Shown: positions 5,995 through 14,813 of the stretch, one piece after another | Position numbering within the stretch: the first letter of the stretch is position 1 | Layout of the letters: every line of letters begins with the position of its first letter | Assembly (NCBI GenBank): GCA_017405845.1 | Contig: JAFQZQ010000001.1 | Location: forward strand, 1 to 43,933 | Reading direction: 5' to 3' | Source: Mogibacterium sp. | Lineage (GTDB): Bacteria; Bacillota; Clostridia; Peptostreptococcales; Anaerovoracaceae | DNA length: 43,933 bases | Made by a program: the position numbers and the translations under genes | Notes under the pieces: model-generated | Databases searched by the model: none | Told to the model about the DNA's origin: nothing | Seen by the model: only the letters and a program-made list of their open reading frames with translations

Positions 5995-7800
5995 TCATTT
6001 ACGTTTGAAAGATCTTTCGATGTCGTAGCTGCTGATCCTTATAAATGTAGGACGTCCGTGAGGACATGAGTACGGATTTTCGCACTCTGCAAGCTCAGAC
6101 ATGAGATCATTAATTTCCTGTTCAGAAAGCACATCGTGTGCCTTTACCGCAGACTTGCACGATTTAGTGATGAGTTTATCTATAACCACCTTGTTGGAGC
6201 CGCCGGCTTCCCCTGCCGCTTCGGCATAGCCTCTGGCAAAACCCTCGGCTTCGCTCAGGCTCATGTAAGGCGGTATACCTCTTACAATAAACGTGCAGTC
6301 TCCGAAATCTTCTATATCATAGCCCATGCGAATAAGATCGCCGAGCCATTCTCCGCTCATTGAGTATACATCATTGCTCACATTGATTGTGAAGGCTGTG
6401 AGAACAGGTTGTGGTGAGTGTGCGGAGTTGTTGTATCCGCGCATGAACTTCTCATAGAATATGCGTTCGTGAGCTGCATGCTGATCGAATACGTACAGCT
6501 CATCACTTCCCTGCATGATGATATATGTATTGAATACGTAGCCTTTAAAAGTAAGGTCTGCAAAATCGAAAGGTGCCGGCTTTACAGGTTTGCTTACAGG
6601 TGCAGGAGCTGTTTGCTCAGCCGACGATACGGAAGTATACGACAGCTCAGGTTCCTCAGCAACAGCGATCTTCTCTGCCGGCACAGGCTCTTCATAAGCG
6701 TCGTGTCTTTCGAGCTTACTCAAAAAGTCTCTGATTGAAGTCTGCTCGGTTTCTTTTACTGGTTTGACATCATCATTAAACTGTTTAACCGGAGCGGTTT
6801 CAACATTTTTAACAAAACCTTTAGGAACGCCCGCGCCTGTCATTACAGCCTTGCTTACTGCTTCTGCGATAGTATGCTTTACGTCATCCTGTTTCAGGAA
6901 TCTTATCTCCTGCTTGCCCGGGTGAATGTTTACATCGATATCGCAAGGCTCAGCCTCGATGAAGAGGACCGCTGCAGGGAATCCGCTGAATACTCTGCCC
7001 TGATAGCCTTCTTCAAGACCCTTTTCAATAACAGCACTGGAAACGAGTCTTCCGTTAACAAAGAACAGCTGACCCTTTCTGGTGCTCATTGTGCATCCCG
7101 GATCTGAGACAAAGCCATTAACCTGCTCGTTCTCTACAGGGAGCAGACCATTTTTTGCAAGCGACGGATAAAGCAGTTTTATAACAGCATGAGTGTCGCC
7201 GTCACCATTTGTAGAAAACAGCGTCATACCGTTATTGATCATCATAAAGCGGATGCCTGAGTAGCATACTGCGTACTGCTGGATCAGTTCGATTACAGAC
7301 GAAGCTTCTCGTGCATCGGTCTTCATGAACTTGCGCCTTGCAGGTGTGTTGTAGAACAGGTCCTCAACAATGATCGTAGTACCTGTATTACATCCTGTGC
7401 GCTCTTTAGAGACAACTCTGCCTCCGTGCAGCACGAGCTTTACTCCTGACGTATCTTCTGCTCTGCGCGTAACCATCGTAAGTCTGGATACGGCGGATAT
7501 GCTCGCGAGAGCCTCTCCTCTGAATCCAAGGGATACAATGTTGTCGAGATCTGTGATGCCGCTGATTTTGCTTGTAGCATGTCTTAAGAATGCCGTTTCG
7601 GCCTCATCAAAAGATATGCCGCATCCGTCATCGGTAACACGTATATACGACTTGCCTCCATTGCGTATCTCCACGATTATGGAGCCCGCTCCGGCGTCTA
7701 TTGAGTTTTCGATCAGTTCCTTAACGGCTGATACCGGCCGCTCAATAACTTCGCCGGCAGCTATTTTATCCGCTACAAAGCTGTCCAGTACTTTTATCAT
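5995..7800 (-). CDS. mutL: DNA mismatch repair protein MutL (endonuclease type)
   Basis: A 601-residue MutL. The N-terminal GHKL ATPase shows KELIENSIDAGA (27-38), DDGCGIS (57-63), GFRGEALAS (92-100) and GTTIIVEDLFYNTPA (140-154). A Pro/Glu-rich linker spans about 330-410. The C-terminal domain contains the metal-binding endonuclease motif DQHA-x2-E-x4-E (439-450) and CPHGRPT near 579-585. MutL here should therefore nick the strand itself, as in MutH-less bacteria. The stop of mutS and the mutL ATG are separated by one base, so the two are translationally coupled. Confidence 0.97.
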   Translation of the reverse strand: MIKVLDSFVADKIAAGEVIERPVSAVKELIENSIDAGAGSIIVEIRNGGKSYIRVTDDGCGISFDEAETAFLRHATSKISGITDLDNIVSLGFRGEALASISAVSRLTMVTRRAEDTSGVKLVLHGGRVVSKERTGCNTGTTIIVEDLFYNTPARRKFMKTDAREASSVIELIQQYAVCYSGIRFMMINNGMTLFSTNGDGDTHAVIKLLYPSLAKNGLLPVENEQVNGFVSDPGCTMSTRKGQLFFVNGRLVSSAVIEKGLEEGYQGRVFSGFPAAVLFIEAEPCDIDVNIHPGKQEIRFLKQDDVKHTIAEAVSKAVMTGAGVPKGFVKNVETAPVKQFNDDVKPVKETEQTSIRDFLSKLERHDAYEEPVPAEKIAVAEEPELSYTSVSSAEQTAPAPVSKPVKPAPFDFADLTFKGYVFNTYIIMQGSDELYVFDQHAAHERIFYEKFMRGYNNSAHSPQPVLTAFTINVSNDVYSMSGEWLGDLIRMGYDIEDFGDCTFIVRGIPPYMSLSEAEGFARGYAEAAGEAGGSNKVVIDKLITKSCKSAVKAHDVLSEQEINDLMSELAECENPYSCPHGRPTFIRISSYDIERSFKRK

Positions 7801-7801
7801 A

Positions 7802-10450
7802 TCAGTCGTTGAATTCTTCGATTATCTCCTGCAGCTTTACCAGTGCAGATACAGGTGTCATCGTATTGATATCTATCTCAGAGATCTTTGATGCCAGGTG
7901 TCTGTACTTGGCAGCGTCGGCTGCGATGCCCTCCTCCGCCAGTTCATCAGACATGAAAGAGATCTGTTCGGATTTCTCAGCAGCGTCTCCGTGTACTTCA
8001 GCGGACAGAGCTTCGAGTTCGTTCAGTTTCTGCCTTGCATTTTTTCTTATCACTTCAGGTATACCGGCGATCCTTGCTACGTGTATTCCGTAGCTCTTGC
8101 TTGCCGGGCCTTCTATGATGTTGTGAAGGAACACCACGTCGTTACCGTCCTCGGCAGCAGCTACCGAAAGATTATGTATTCCTTCGGTCTCGCTTTCAAG
8201 GTCTGTAAGCTCGTGATAATGAGTCGCAAACATGGTCCTCACACGGTGTGCCGGATCCGCCAGGTACTCTGCAGTAGCCCAGGCTATAGACAAGCCGTCG
8301 AAGGTGCTTGTACCCCTGCCGATCTCATCAAGAATGATGAGGCTTCGTGAGGTAGCGTTTCTGAGTATGCCGGCCAGTTCGCTCATCTCAATGTAGAATG
8401 TAGACTGTCCGAACGCGAGGTTATCAGAAGCACCTATCCTGGTGAATATGCGGTCGGTCACTCCTATAACAGCGCTGTCAGCCGGAACAAAACAACCGAT
8501 CTGAGCCATCAGAACGATAATGGCGGTCTGCCTCATGTAAGTCGATTTACCCGACATGTTAGGTCCGGTAATAATGAGCATGCTGCGTTCGCTCATGTCG
8601 ATATAGGTATCGTTCGAAACAAACATGCCCGCACCAAGAAGCTGCTCAACAGCCGGATGCCTTCCCCTCCTGATATCTATCACATCACCATCGTTTACTT
8701 CAGGCTTTACATAAGCGTTTGAAGCAGCGGTTTTGGCGAATGAGATAAGAACATCGAGAGCGGCGACGGCAGCCGATGCGTTCTGCAAACTTGTAATATA
8801 TGGTTCTATCGCAGATCTTATTCTGCGGAATTCTTCGTATTCAATCTTGTTGATCCTGGCCTCAGCAGTGAGAACCAGATCTTCCTTCTCCTTAAGTTCA
8901 GGAGTTATGTATCTCTCGTTGTTAACGAGAGTCTGTTTTCTGATGTAGTCTTCAGGCACTTTATCTATCATGCCCTTGCTTACATCGATATAGTAGCCGA
9001 ATACCTTGTTGTATCCGACCTTGAGAGTCTTGATTCCGGTCCTCTCCTTTTCGGTATTCTCAAGGTTTGCGATCCACTCCTTAGCGCCGGAAATGGAATC
9101 CTTAAGTTTGTCGAGATCTTTTGAGTAACCGGCTTTTATAATACCTCCTTCGGTGATGCCCATAGGAGGTTCTTCACATATCGAATGATCAATGAGTCTG
9201 AAAAGCTCATCGAAGTCACCGATAGATTCGCTTAGACTTCTGAGCAGACAAGCGTTTGTGTCAGCGAGTTCGTACTTTATATCCGGAAGCTGTGCAAGCG
9301 TTTTTTTAAGCGCTATCAGATCGCGGGCATCTGCACGGCCTGTTGCCACCCTTGCCGTAAGCCTTTGAAAGTCATAGATGTATTTAAGACTGTTTGAGAT
9401 ATTGTTCGATTTGATAGGATCGTTCCTTAGTTCTTCAACAGCATCAAGTCTCTTTCGTATCTCTGCCACGTCAGTCAGAGGCTCCCTGAGCCATGCTCTG
9501 AGAAGCCTGCCTCCCATCGCAGTCCTAGTTTTTCCTATCACTCCGAGCAATGAACCCTTTACATCGCCATCGTAAATCGTTTCGAGGAGCTCGAGGTTTC
9601 TGAGCGTGGATCTGTCGAGATGCATCACGCCGTCATGCTGCCTGATTGAGATGTCCTTGAACTGATCGAGATCTCCCTTCTGAGTCTCTCTCAGGTACAT
9701 GAGAAGCGCGCCTATCGCAGATGCCATTTCTTCCCTGCCTTCGAGGTCAAGAGGTATCAGCGAGGATACACCGAACTGATCCATCAGAACGTCTCTTGAA
9801 GTCTGATATCTGAAATATGAGCTGTCTATACGGTCAAGATACACATTGAGCATGTGCTCAGAAAGCGATAATTCGACCTCTGAAGCGATTTCATCGCTTA
9901 TCACGAGTTCTTTTACATCGAGTATCGAAATGTCGTTCAGAAGGCGTTCGAATGACAGCCTTTTGCCTTCCTTTTCAGTCTCATATTCATATGCGCTGAG
10001 TTCTCCCGTGCTGATATCAGCCAGAGCAACTGCGGTTAGCTCGTCTGATATACATGCTGAAGCTATAAAGACATTGCTTTCGCTTCTGCCTGCATCACTG
10101 ATATCGAGCGTTCCCGGAGTGTAGATGCGGGTGATCTCGCGCTTAACTAACCCCTTCGCCGTTGCAGGGTCTTCCACCTGCTCGCAGATCGCAACTTTAT
10201 GACCGTTGTTGACGAGCCTCACGATATATTGGTCGACAGAATGGAAAGGCACTCCGCACATAGGAGCTCTTTCTTCAAGACCGCAGTTGCGGCCTGTAAG
10301 CGTCAATTCCAGTTCACGCGAAGCAAGTAGAGCGTCATCAAAGAACATCTCATAGAAATCGCCCAGGCGATACATAAGGATAGCATCCTTGTAATCGTCC
10401 TTGATGGCCATATATTGCTGCATCATCGGGGAAAGTTTTGCTTCTGCCAT
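7802..10450 (-). CDS. mutS: DNA mismatch recognition protein MutS
   Basis: An 882-residue MutS1. The mismatch-reading Phe-x-Glu motif is present in RLGDFYEMF (28-36). The C-terminal ABC-type ATPase has Walker A GPNMSGKST near residue 625, signature/Walker B DEIGRGTSTFDG and ATHYHEL. The N-terminus SPMMQQYMAIK aligns with other MutS starts, supporting this ATG. The start lacks a Shine-Dalgarno sequence: the region 6-40 bases upstream is a terminator hairpin whose 5' arm hides the only GGGGGA run. Transcription probably comes from read-through or from a promoter inside the aminotransferase gene. It is the first gene of the unit that runs to ybaK. Confidence 0.97.
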   Translation of the reverse strand: MAEAKLSPMMQQYMAIKDDYKDAILMYRLGDFYEMFFDDALLASRELELTLTGRNCGLEERAPMCGVPFHSVDQYIVRLVNNGHKVAICEQVEDPATAKGLVKREITRIYTPGTLDISDAGRSESNVFIASACISDELTAVALADISTGELSAYEYETEKEGKRLSFERLLNDISILDVKELVISDEIASEVELSLSEHMLNVYLDRIDSSYFRYQTSRDVLMDQFGVSSLIPLDLEGREEMASAIGALLMYLRETQKGDLDQFKDISIRQHDGVMHLDRSTLRNLELLETIYDGDVKGSLLGVIGKTRTAMGGRLLRAWLREPLTDVAEIRKRLDAVEELRNDPIKSNNISNSLKYIYDFQRLTARVATGRADARDLIALKKTLAQLPDIKYELADTNACLLRSLSESIGDFDELFRLIDHSICEEPPMGITEGGIIKAGYSKDLDKLKDSISGAKEWIANLENTEKERTGIKTLKVGYNKVFGYYIDVSKGMIDKVPEDYIRKQTLVNNERYITPELKEKEDLVLTAEARINKIEYEEFRRIRSAIEPYITSLQNASAAVAALDVLISFAKTAASNAYVKPEVNDGDVIDIRRGRHPAVEQLLGAGMFVSNDTYIDMSERSMLIITGPNMSGKSTYMRQTAIIVLMAQIGCFVPADSAVIGVTDRIFTRIGASDNLAFGQSTFYIEMSELAGILRNATSRSLIILDEIGRGTSTFDGLSIAWATAEYLADPAHRVRTMFATHYHELTDLESETEGIHNLSVAAAEDGNDVVFLHNIIEGPASKSYGIHVARIAGIPEVIRKNARQKLNELEALSAEVHGDAAEKSEQISFMSDELAEEGIAADAAKYRHLASKISEIDINTMTPVSALVKLQEIIEEFND

Positions 10451-10455
10451 TGTGT

Positions 10456-10490
10456 CAAAAAGATGTAGGGGGAACCGAAATTCCCCCTAC
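10456..10490 (-). terminator. Rho-independent terminator between aminotransferase and mutS
   Basis: A perfect 10-bp stem, GTAGGGGGAA at 10465-10474 and TTCCCCCTAC at 10481-10490, has a six-base loop. On the minus strand it is followed by ATC and five Ts. It ends the aminotransferase transcript 31 bases after the stop codon, only 15 bases before the mutS start. Confidence 0.88.
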
Positions 10491-10521
10491 CGCCAGTTCA
10501 TGTGACTTATTAGTTACTGTA

Positions 10522-11718
10522 CTATCTTGCGTTGTATGCGGCAACACCCATCTTGATGAGCTCGCAAGCTCTTCTCATCTTGTCCGGTGTCAGAACGTAT
10601 GCGATACGCATTTCGTTTCCGCCAAGGCCCTTTGTTGCATAGAATCCAGGAGCAGGTGCGAACATTGCTGTTTCACCGTTGTCGTCGAATTCCTTGAGCA
10701 TGAACATCAGGAAGGACTCGATGTCGTCAACAGGGAGCTTGCATGTCATATAGAATGCGCCTGCCGGCTTCTGGCATACGATTCCAGGAATCTTGGAGAG
10801 CTCATCGTATGCAGCGTCTCTTCTTGCTTCGTACTCAGCCTTAGCTTCGTCATAGTAGCTCTTGTCCATTCTGTAGAGGGCTGCAGCACCTACCTGCTCG
10901 AGTGTAGGTACGCAGAGTCTGCCCTGAGCGAGCTTGAGGAGTGCGCTCATGAACTCTTCGTTCTTGGAGATAGCAGCTCCGACTCTTGCTCCGCATGCAG
11001 ACCATCTCTTGGATACGGAGTCAACGATTACGACTCTGTCTGCGATGTCATCAAGCTGTCCGAATGAGTGAGCCTCTGCTCCGTCATATACGAACTCTCT
11101 ATATACCTCGTCGGAGATGATCCAGAGGTCGTGCTCCTTAGCGATGTCGCCGATGAGTCTCATGTCTTCGAGTGTGAGAACTCTACCTGTTGGGTTACCA
11201 GGCGAGAGGCAGCAGATAGCTTTTGTCTTATCTGTGATAGCAGCCTCGATGAGGTCTCTCTTTGCCCAGTTGTAGCCGTCCTCTGCGGAAGTTGTCAGCG
11301 GTACGAGAACGCCGGATACTTCGTTGCAGAATGTGTTGTAGTTTGTGTAGAAAGGCTCAGCGATCAGAGCTTCATCTCCAGGATTGAGAAGAGCTGTGAA
11401 AGCGAGGATGAGAGCCTCGGATCCGCCGTTTGTGATAAGGATGTCCTTTCTCTCATACTCCATGTCGAAGTCTCTCTTCATGTAGTAGATCATAGCGTCG
11501 CGCAGTTCGTCGATACCCTGGGACTCAGCATATGCGATTACCGGCTTATCGAAATTTCTGATTGCTTCCATGAAGCATGGAGGTGTTTCGATATCAGGCT
11601 GACCGATGTTGAGACGATAGACCTTTTTGCCATGTTCTCTCTCGGCTTCAAAAGCAAAAACGTTGAATCTTCTGATAGGCGAGAACTGCATTGCTGCACA
11701 TCTTTTTGAAACTTCCAT
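10522..11718 (-). CDS. Class I/II PLP-dependent aminotransferase
   Basis: A 398-residue fold-type I aminotransferase resembling AspC/PatA-type enzymes. NIGQPDIETP (37-46) lies at the substrate end. N175 in SPGNPTG and D203 in ISDEVYREF hold the cofactor, K237 in DSVSKRWSACGARVG forms the Schiff base, and the arginine of GNEMRIAYV should bind the substrate carboxylate. It moves amino groups between amino acids and 2-oxo acids in the cytosol; the amino-acid specificity cannot be told. AAGGAG lies 8 bases before the ATG. It has its own terminator and a weak candidate promoter, so it may be a one-gene unit. The many AGA arginine codons suggest strong expression. Confidence 0.88.
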   Translation of the reverse strand: MEVSKRCAAMQFSPIRRFNVFAFEAEREHGKKVYRLNIGQPDIETPPCFMEAIRNFDKPVIAYAESQGIDELRDAMIYYMKRDFDMEYERKDILITNGGSEALILAFTALLNPGDEALIAEPFYTNYNTFCNEVSGVLVPLTTSAEDGYNWAKRDLIEAAITDKTKAICCLSPGNPTGRVLTLEDMRLIGDIAKEHDLWIISDEVYREFVYDGAEAHSFGQLDDIADRVVIVDSVSKRWSACGARVGAAISKNEEFMSALLKLAQGRLCVPTLEQVGAAALYRMDKSYYDEAKAEYEARRDAAYDELSKIPGIVCQKPAGAFYMTCKLPVDDIESFLMFMLKEFDDNGETAMFAPAPGFYATKGLGGNEMRIAYVLTPDKMRRACELIKMGVAAYNAR

Positions 11719-11761
11719 TTGAATCTCCTTACGTTGTGTTTTGTGGTAGCTTTAGGGTTGA

Positions 11762-11790
11762 TTTATAACTTTAAATTGTTATTTATTTAA
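11762..11790 (-). promoter_or_regulatory. Weak candidate promoter of the aminotransferase
   Basis: On the minus strand TATAAA (11762-11767) lies 17 bases from TTAAAT (11785-11790). The -35 match is poor and overlaps the end of tlyA. Read-through from tlyA is the alternative. Confidence 0.3.
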
Positions 11791-12573
11791 GCCGGCATGA
11801 GCGTCTTTAACTGTCATGCCCACACCTATCTTATTATCGCACTTTTTTCGTGAAAGTAAAAGCAAATATTCTATATTTCCCTTAGTTCCTTTTATAGGAG
11901 AATAAGACAAAGCCTGTGCGTATAAACCGTTTTCTCCGGCATATCCGATAACGTTGTTGATTACTTCCTCATGCACCTTAGGCTCACGCACTATGCCGCC
12001 CTTTCCGACCTGCTCCCTTCCTGCCTCAAACTGAGGTTTTACAAGGCACAGGATCATTCCGTCATCAGAAAGCACCTGTGCTGCGACCGGAAACATATGC
12101 TTCACCGATATGAAACTTACGTCAATAGATATGAGATCGACAGGCTCCTCAATCAGAGCCGTGTCAAGATAGCGTATGTTTGTCTTCTCCATGTTAACTA
12201 CGCGCTCGTCAGTCCTCAGCTTGTAGTCTAACTGTCCGTATCCGACATCTATCGCGTATACCTTGCGTGCGCCATGCTGAAGCATGCAGTCAGTAAAGCC
12301 TCCCGTAGAAGCACCCATATCCATGCATACTGCGTTATCGCATGAGACGCCCCATTCATTGATCGCCTTCTCAAGCTTAAGACCGCCTCTGCTAACATAA
12401 GGACACTCCTGCCCCTTTACCTGCACTTCAGCATCGATATCAAATTTAGTGCCGGGTTTGTCTTCGAGTCTTCCATTTACGGTGACCAGGCCGGCCATTA
12501 TTGTACGCTTTGCTTTTTCGCGGGTCTCTGCGAGACCATTATTAACTAAAAGTACATCCAGTCTTTCTTTCAT
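11779..12573 (-). CDS. tlyA: TlyA family rRNA 2'-O-methyltransferase (hemolysin A-like)
   Basis: A 264-residue protein with an N-terminal S4 RNA-binding domain (about 1-60, RLDVLLVNNGLAETREKAKR) and a FtsJ-like methyltransferase domain. The SAM-binding motif is MDMGASTGGFTDCML near 84-98, with a later SIDVSFISVKH segment and VKPQFEAG. TlyA of Mycobacterium methylates 2'-OH groups in 16S and 23S rRNA; the haemolysin name is historical. Its ATG overlaps the stop of the prenyl synthase by one base. The order xseA-xseB-ispA-tlyA is common in Bacillota. Confidence 0.9.
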   Translation of the reverse strand: MKERLDVLLVNNGLAETREKAKRTIMAGLVTVNGRLEDKPGTKFDIDAEVQVKGQECPYVSRGGLKLEKAINEWGVSCDNAVCMDMGASTGGFTDCMLQHGARKVYAIDVGYGQLDYKLRTDERVVNMEKTNIRYLDTALIEEPVDLISIDVSFISVKHMFPVAAQVLSDDGMILCLVKPQFEAGREQVGKGGIVREPKVHEEVINNVIGYAGENGLYAQALSYSPIKGTKGNIEYLLLLSRKKCDNKIGVGMTVKDAHAGLNK

Positions 12574-13463
12574 CAGTACTTCCTTACTTCGAGCGAATCT
12601 GCCAGTGCAGTAAAGAACGATGCCACATCACCATAAGGAGCGAGCGCGTTCTTTGCTTCGGCTGTGAGCCTGTGAAGCTCATCTTTTGCCGCTTCAAGCC
12701 CATGAACGTATGCGTAATTGCACTTTCCCTGTTCCGCATCCTTTCCGAGCGTCTTGCCGAGAAGAGCCTGGTCTCCCTCGATATCGAGTATGTCATCGAG
12801 TATCTGGAACGCCACGCCTATATCTCTTGCGTACAGGGTAAATCTGTCCAGCATTTCATCATCAGCACCTGCAAGCATGAGGCCTGCCCTTACCGGAGCT
12901 GTTATGAGGTCTGCCGTCTTATGGAGTTCAATATACCTGATGAGCTCAGCAGTCGGTTCGAGTTTTTCGCCCTTTATGTCTGCAGTCTGGCCGGCAATCA
13001 TACCCCTGGCGCCTGCGCGGCTCATTATCTCGTGAGCTGCGCATATATGATTTCTCATCCTGTTAAGATCGTCATGATATTTCAACGGGGTGCCTGTAAC
13101 GATCTCTGCTGCAGTTGAAAGAAGTCCGTCTCCTGCGAGTATAGCCATGGCTTCGCCGAAGACCTTGTGATTCGTCGGCTTGCCTCTTCTGAGGTCATCG
13201 TTGTCCATTGCCGGAAGATCATCATGTATGAGCGAATAAGTATGGATATACTCGAGAGCAAGAGCATAAGGCAGCGCCTCCTCGATGCTGCCACCGGCAA
13301 ACTCGCATGAAGCAAGTAAAAGCGAAGGCCTTAGTCTTTTTCCTCCTACCTCGAGACTGTATCTCATGGCATCGGCGAGCTCTGCAGCTTCTTCACCTGC
13401 ATCTCCTATGAGATCTGTCAGATGATCATTAACGATTTTTTTATACTCATCAAAGCTGTGCAT
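12573..13463 (-). CDS. ispA: Short-chain trans-prenyl diphosphate synthase (farnesyl/geranyl type)
   Basis: A 296-residue all-alpha prenyl synthase that condenses isopentenyl diphosphate with allylic diphosphates. The first aspartate-rich motif DDLPAMD is at 81-87 with RRGKPTNHK just after it. The second is in FQILDDILDIEGD near 214-226. GKRLRP (41-46) binds the diphosphate. The two extra residues between the aspartates of the first motif (DDxxxxD) are typical of bacterial short-chain FPP synthases. Product length (C15 or C20) cannot be fixed from this alone. It overlaps xseB by 14 bases, as in many Bacillota. Confidence 0.92.
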   Translation of the reverse strand: MHSFDEYKKIVNDHLTDLIGDAGEEAAELADAMRYSLEVGGKRLRPSLLLASCEFAGGSIEEALPYALALEYIHTYSLIHDDLPAMDNDDLRRGKPTNHKVFGEAMAILAGDGLLSTAAEIVTGTPLKYHDDLNRMRNHICAAHEIMSRAGARGMIAGQTADIKGEKLEPTAELIRYIELHKTADLITAPVRAGLMLAGADDEMLDRFTLYARDIGVAFQILDDILDIEGDQALLGKTLGKDAEQGKCNYAYVHGLEAAKDELHRLTAEAKNALAPYGDVASFFTALADSLEVRKY

Positions 13464-13656
13464 CTGTCAGTTCTCCGTTCTCATAAAGCATTATCTTCTG
13501 CTCGGCTCCGTCCAGTATCTTTCTGCAGTATTCGGCTTCTTTCATGCCTTCATCAAACAGCTTAAGAGAGTCTTCAAGCGTGGTAGCCTGTCTGCCTATC
13601 TCCGCTGCAGCATTCTGAAGATCTTTCAGTGCCTCAGTAAATGTTTTTTCTGCCAT
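13450..13656 (-). CDS. xseB: Exodeoxyribonuclease VII small subunit
   Basis: A 68-residue protein matching XseB: FTEALKDLQNAAAEIGRQ, then LEDSLKLFDEGMKEAEYCRKIL and a short tail. Several small subunits wrap the XseA large subunit to form exonuclease VII, which degrades single-stranded DNA into oligonucleotides. It starts 14 bases after the xseA stop and overlaps ispA. Size and position are canonical. Confidence 0.93.
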   Translation of the reverse strand: MAEKTFTEALKDLQNAAAEIGRQATTLEDSLKLFDEGMKEAEYCRKILDGAEQKIMLYENGELTDAQL

Positions 13657-13670
13657 GACTGACCCTTCCG

Positions 13671-14813
13671 TTAGTTTAGATCAACGTTTGTGGCTGTAGC
13701 GCTGAAGCTACCGTCACTCATTACAATATCGTATTCTTCGCCTGCTTTTATATCTGCAGCATGAGCAATTATCTTACCGCTCTTGTCTGTGACAGCAGCG
13801 TATCCCTTGGAGAACACCCGTCTCGGATCATTCTCTCTGAGCATTATCACAGCTTTGTCTACCGCGCCGGATGCTTCCGCAAGTTTTGAACGCATATTTG
13901 CGAAAAGAAGTGCAGCACCGCTGTCGAGTACCCTTCTTTCAGCTGCTATCTTCTGCTCGATTGATGTAAGCAGTATCTTAGAGCTGCGTTCGATGTCTTC
14001 TTTGAGCTTAAAGGTATCCATTACGGCCATGTCAGCAGCTGCGGTCGGCGTCTCCGCTCTGGCATCTGCTACGAAGTCGCTGATCGAAAAATCTATTTCG
14101 TGACCTACAGCGCTAATTACAGGTATCTCAGAAGCGAATATGGCTCTTGCGACTTCTTCATCGTTGAATGCGGCAAGGTCTTCAGGCGATCCGCCTCCTC
14201 TGCCGACTATGAGCGTATCTATCTTGATTCCGTTTTTATTCAGACTGTTTGCAGCCCTTATATTTGTGCAGATACTGTTCACTGCCCCGATGCCCTGCAC
14301 AGCCGTAGGGAAAATAAGGATATCCGTAAAGTCGTTCTTTGCTGTAATGATCTTGCGGATATCCTCTATGGCAGCTCCTGTTGCAGAGGTAACTACCCCT
14401 ACCCTGTATGGAAATTCAGGTATAGGCTTTTTATATTTTTTGTCGAAAAGGCCCTCTTTCTCGAGCTTTTCCTTGATGCGGTTGAATTCGGCAGCTAAGT
14501 CGCCCTCACCCAGGGCTTCAACATATCTGATGCTGAGCGAATATGTGCCGTTCTTTGCGTAGGGGCTGATGTCGCATACAGCTACTATCTTCTTACCGTT
14601 TTCGACCAGAGACATGTCAATTCTGGCGGCATTCTGGCCCCAGATGGCGCAGCGAATCTGGCTTGAAGCATCTTTGAGCGTCAGATAATAATGCGGACCG
14701 CTCTTGCTCAGTCCGGAGATTTCTCCCTCAACAGCAAGACCGCGCAGATTGAGATCATCGCGCAGTTTCTTAGCTATATATTCATTAACCTGTGATACGG
14801 TTACCGGTTTCAT
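13671..14813 (-). CDS. xseA: Exodeoxyribonuclease VII large subunit
   Basis: A 380-residue large subunit of exonuclease VII. The N-terminal OB-fold is seen in LRGLAVEGEISGLSKSGPHYYLTLKD (about 22-47). The catalytic domain holds VGVVTSATGAA, LIVGRGGGSPEDLAAFND and PVISAVGHEIDFSISDFVADARA, all typical. A coiled-coil region follows to about 325 and the C-terminal domain ends the protein. It is slightly shorter than the E. coli enzyme (456 residues), mainly in the coiled coil. The ATG overlaps the end of the TsaD paralogue by 29 bases. Confidence 0.95.
   Translation of the reverse strand: MKPVTVSQVNEYIAKKLRDDLNLRGLAVEGEISGLSKSGPHYYLTLKDASSQIRCAIWGQNAARIDMSLVENGKKIVAVCDISPYAKNGTYSLSIRYVEALGEGDLAAEFNRIKEKLEKEGLFDKKYKKPIPEFPYRVGVVTSATGAAIEDIRKIITAKNDFTDILIFPTAVQGIGAVNSICTNIRAANSLNKNGIKIDTLIVGRGGGSPEDLAAFNDEEVARAIFASEIPVISAVGHEIDFSISDFVADARAETPTAAADMAVMDTFKLKEDIERSSKILLTSIEQKIAAERRVLDSGAALLFANMRSKLAEASGAVDKAVIMLRENDPRRVFSKGYAAVTDKSGKIIAHAADIKAGEEYDIVMSDGSFSATATNVDLN

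Noticed and set aside
10451..10457. TTGACA immediately before the mutS start read as a -35 box
   Set aside because: It lies six bases or fewer from the ATG on the minus strand with any -10 box falling inside the gene; it is chance overlap with the terminator tail.
10438..11709. Long plus-strand open frames (10438-11067, 11068-11709) opposite the aminotransferase
   Set aside because: They have no domain similarity, are rich in Cys/Ser/Val as expected for antisense of a biased gene, and the minus strand carries a complete enzyme.
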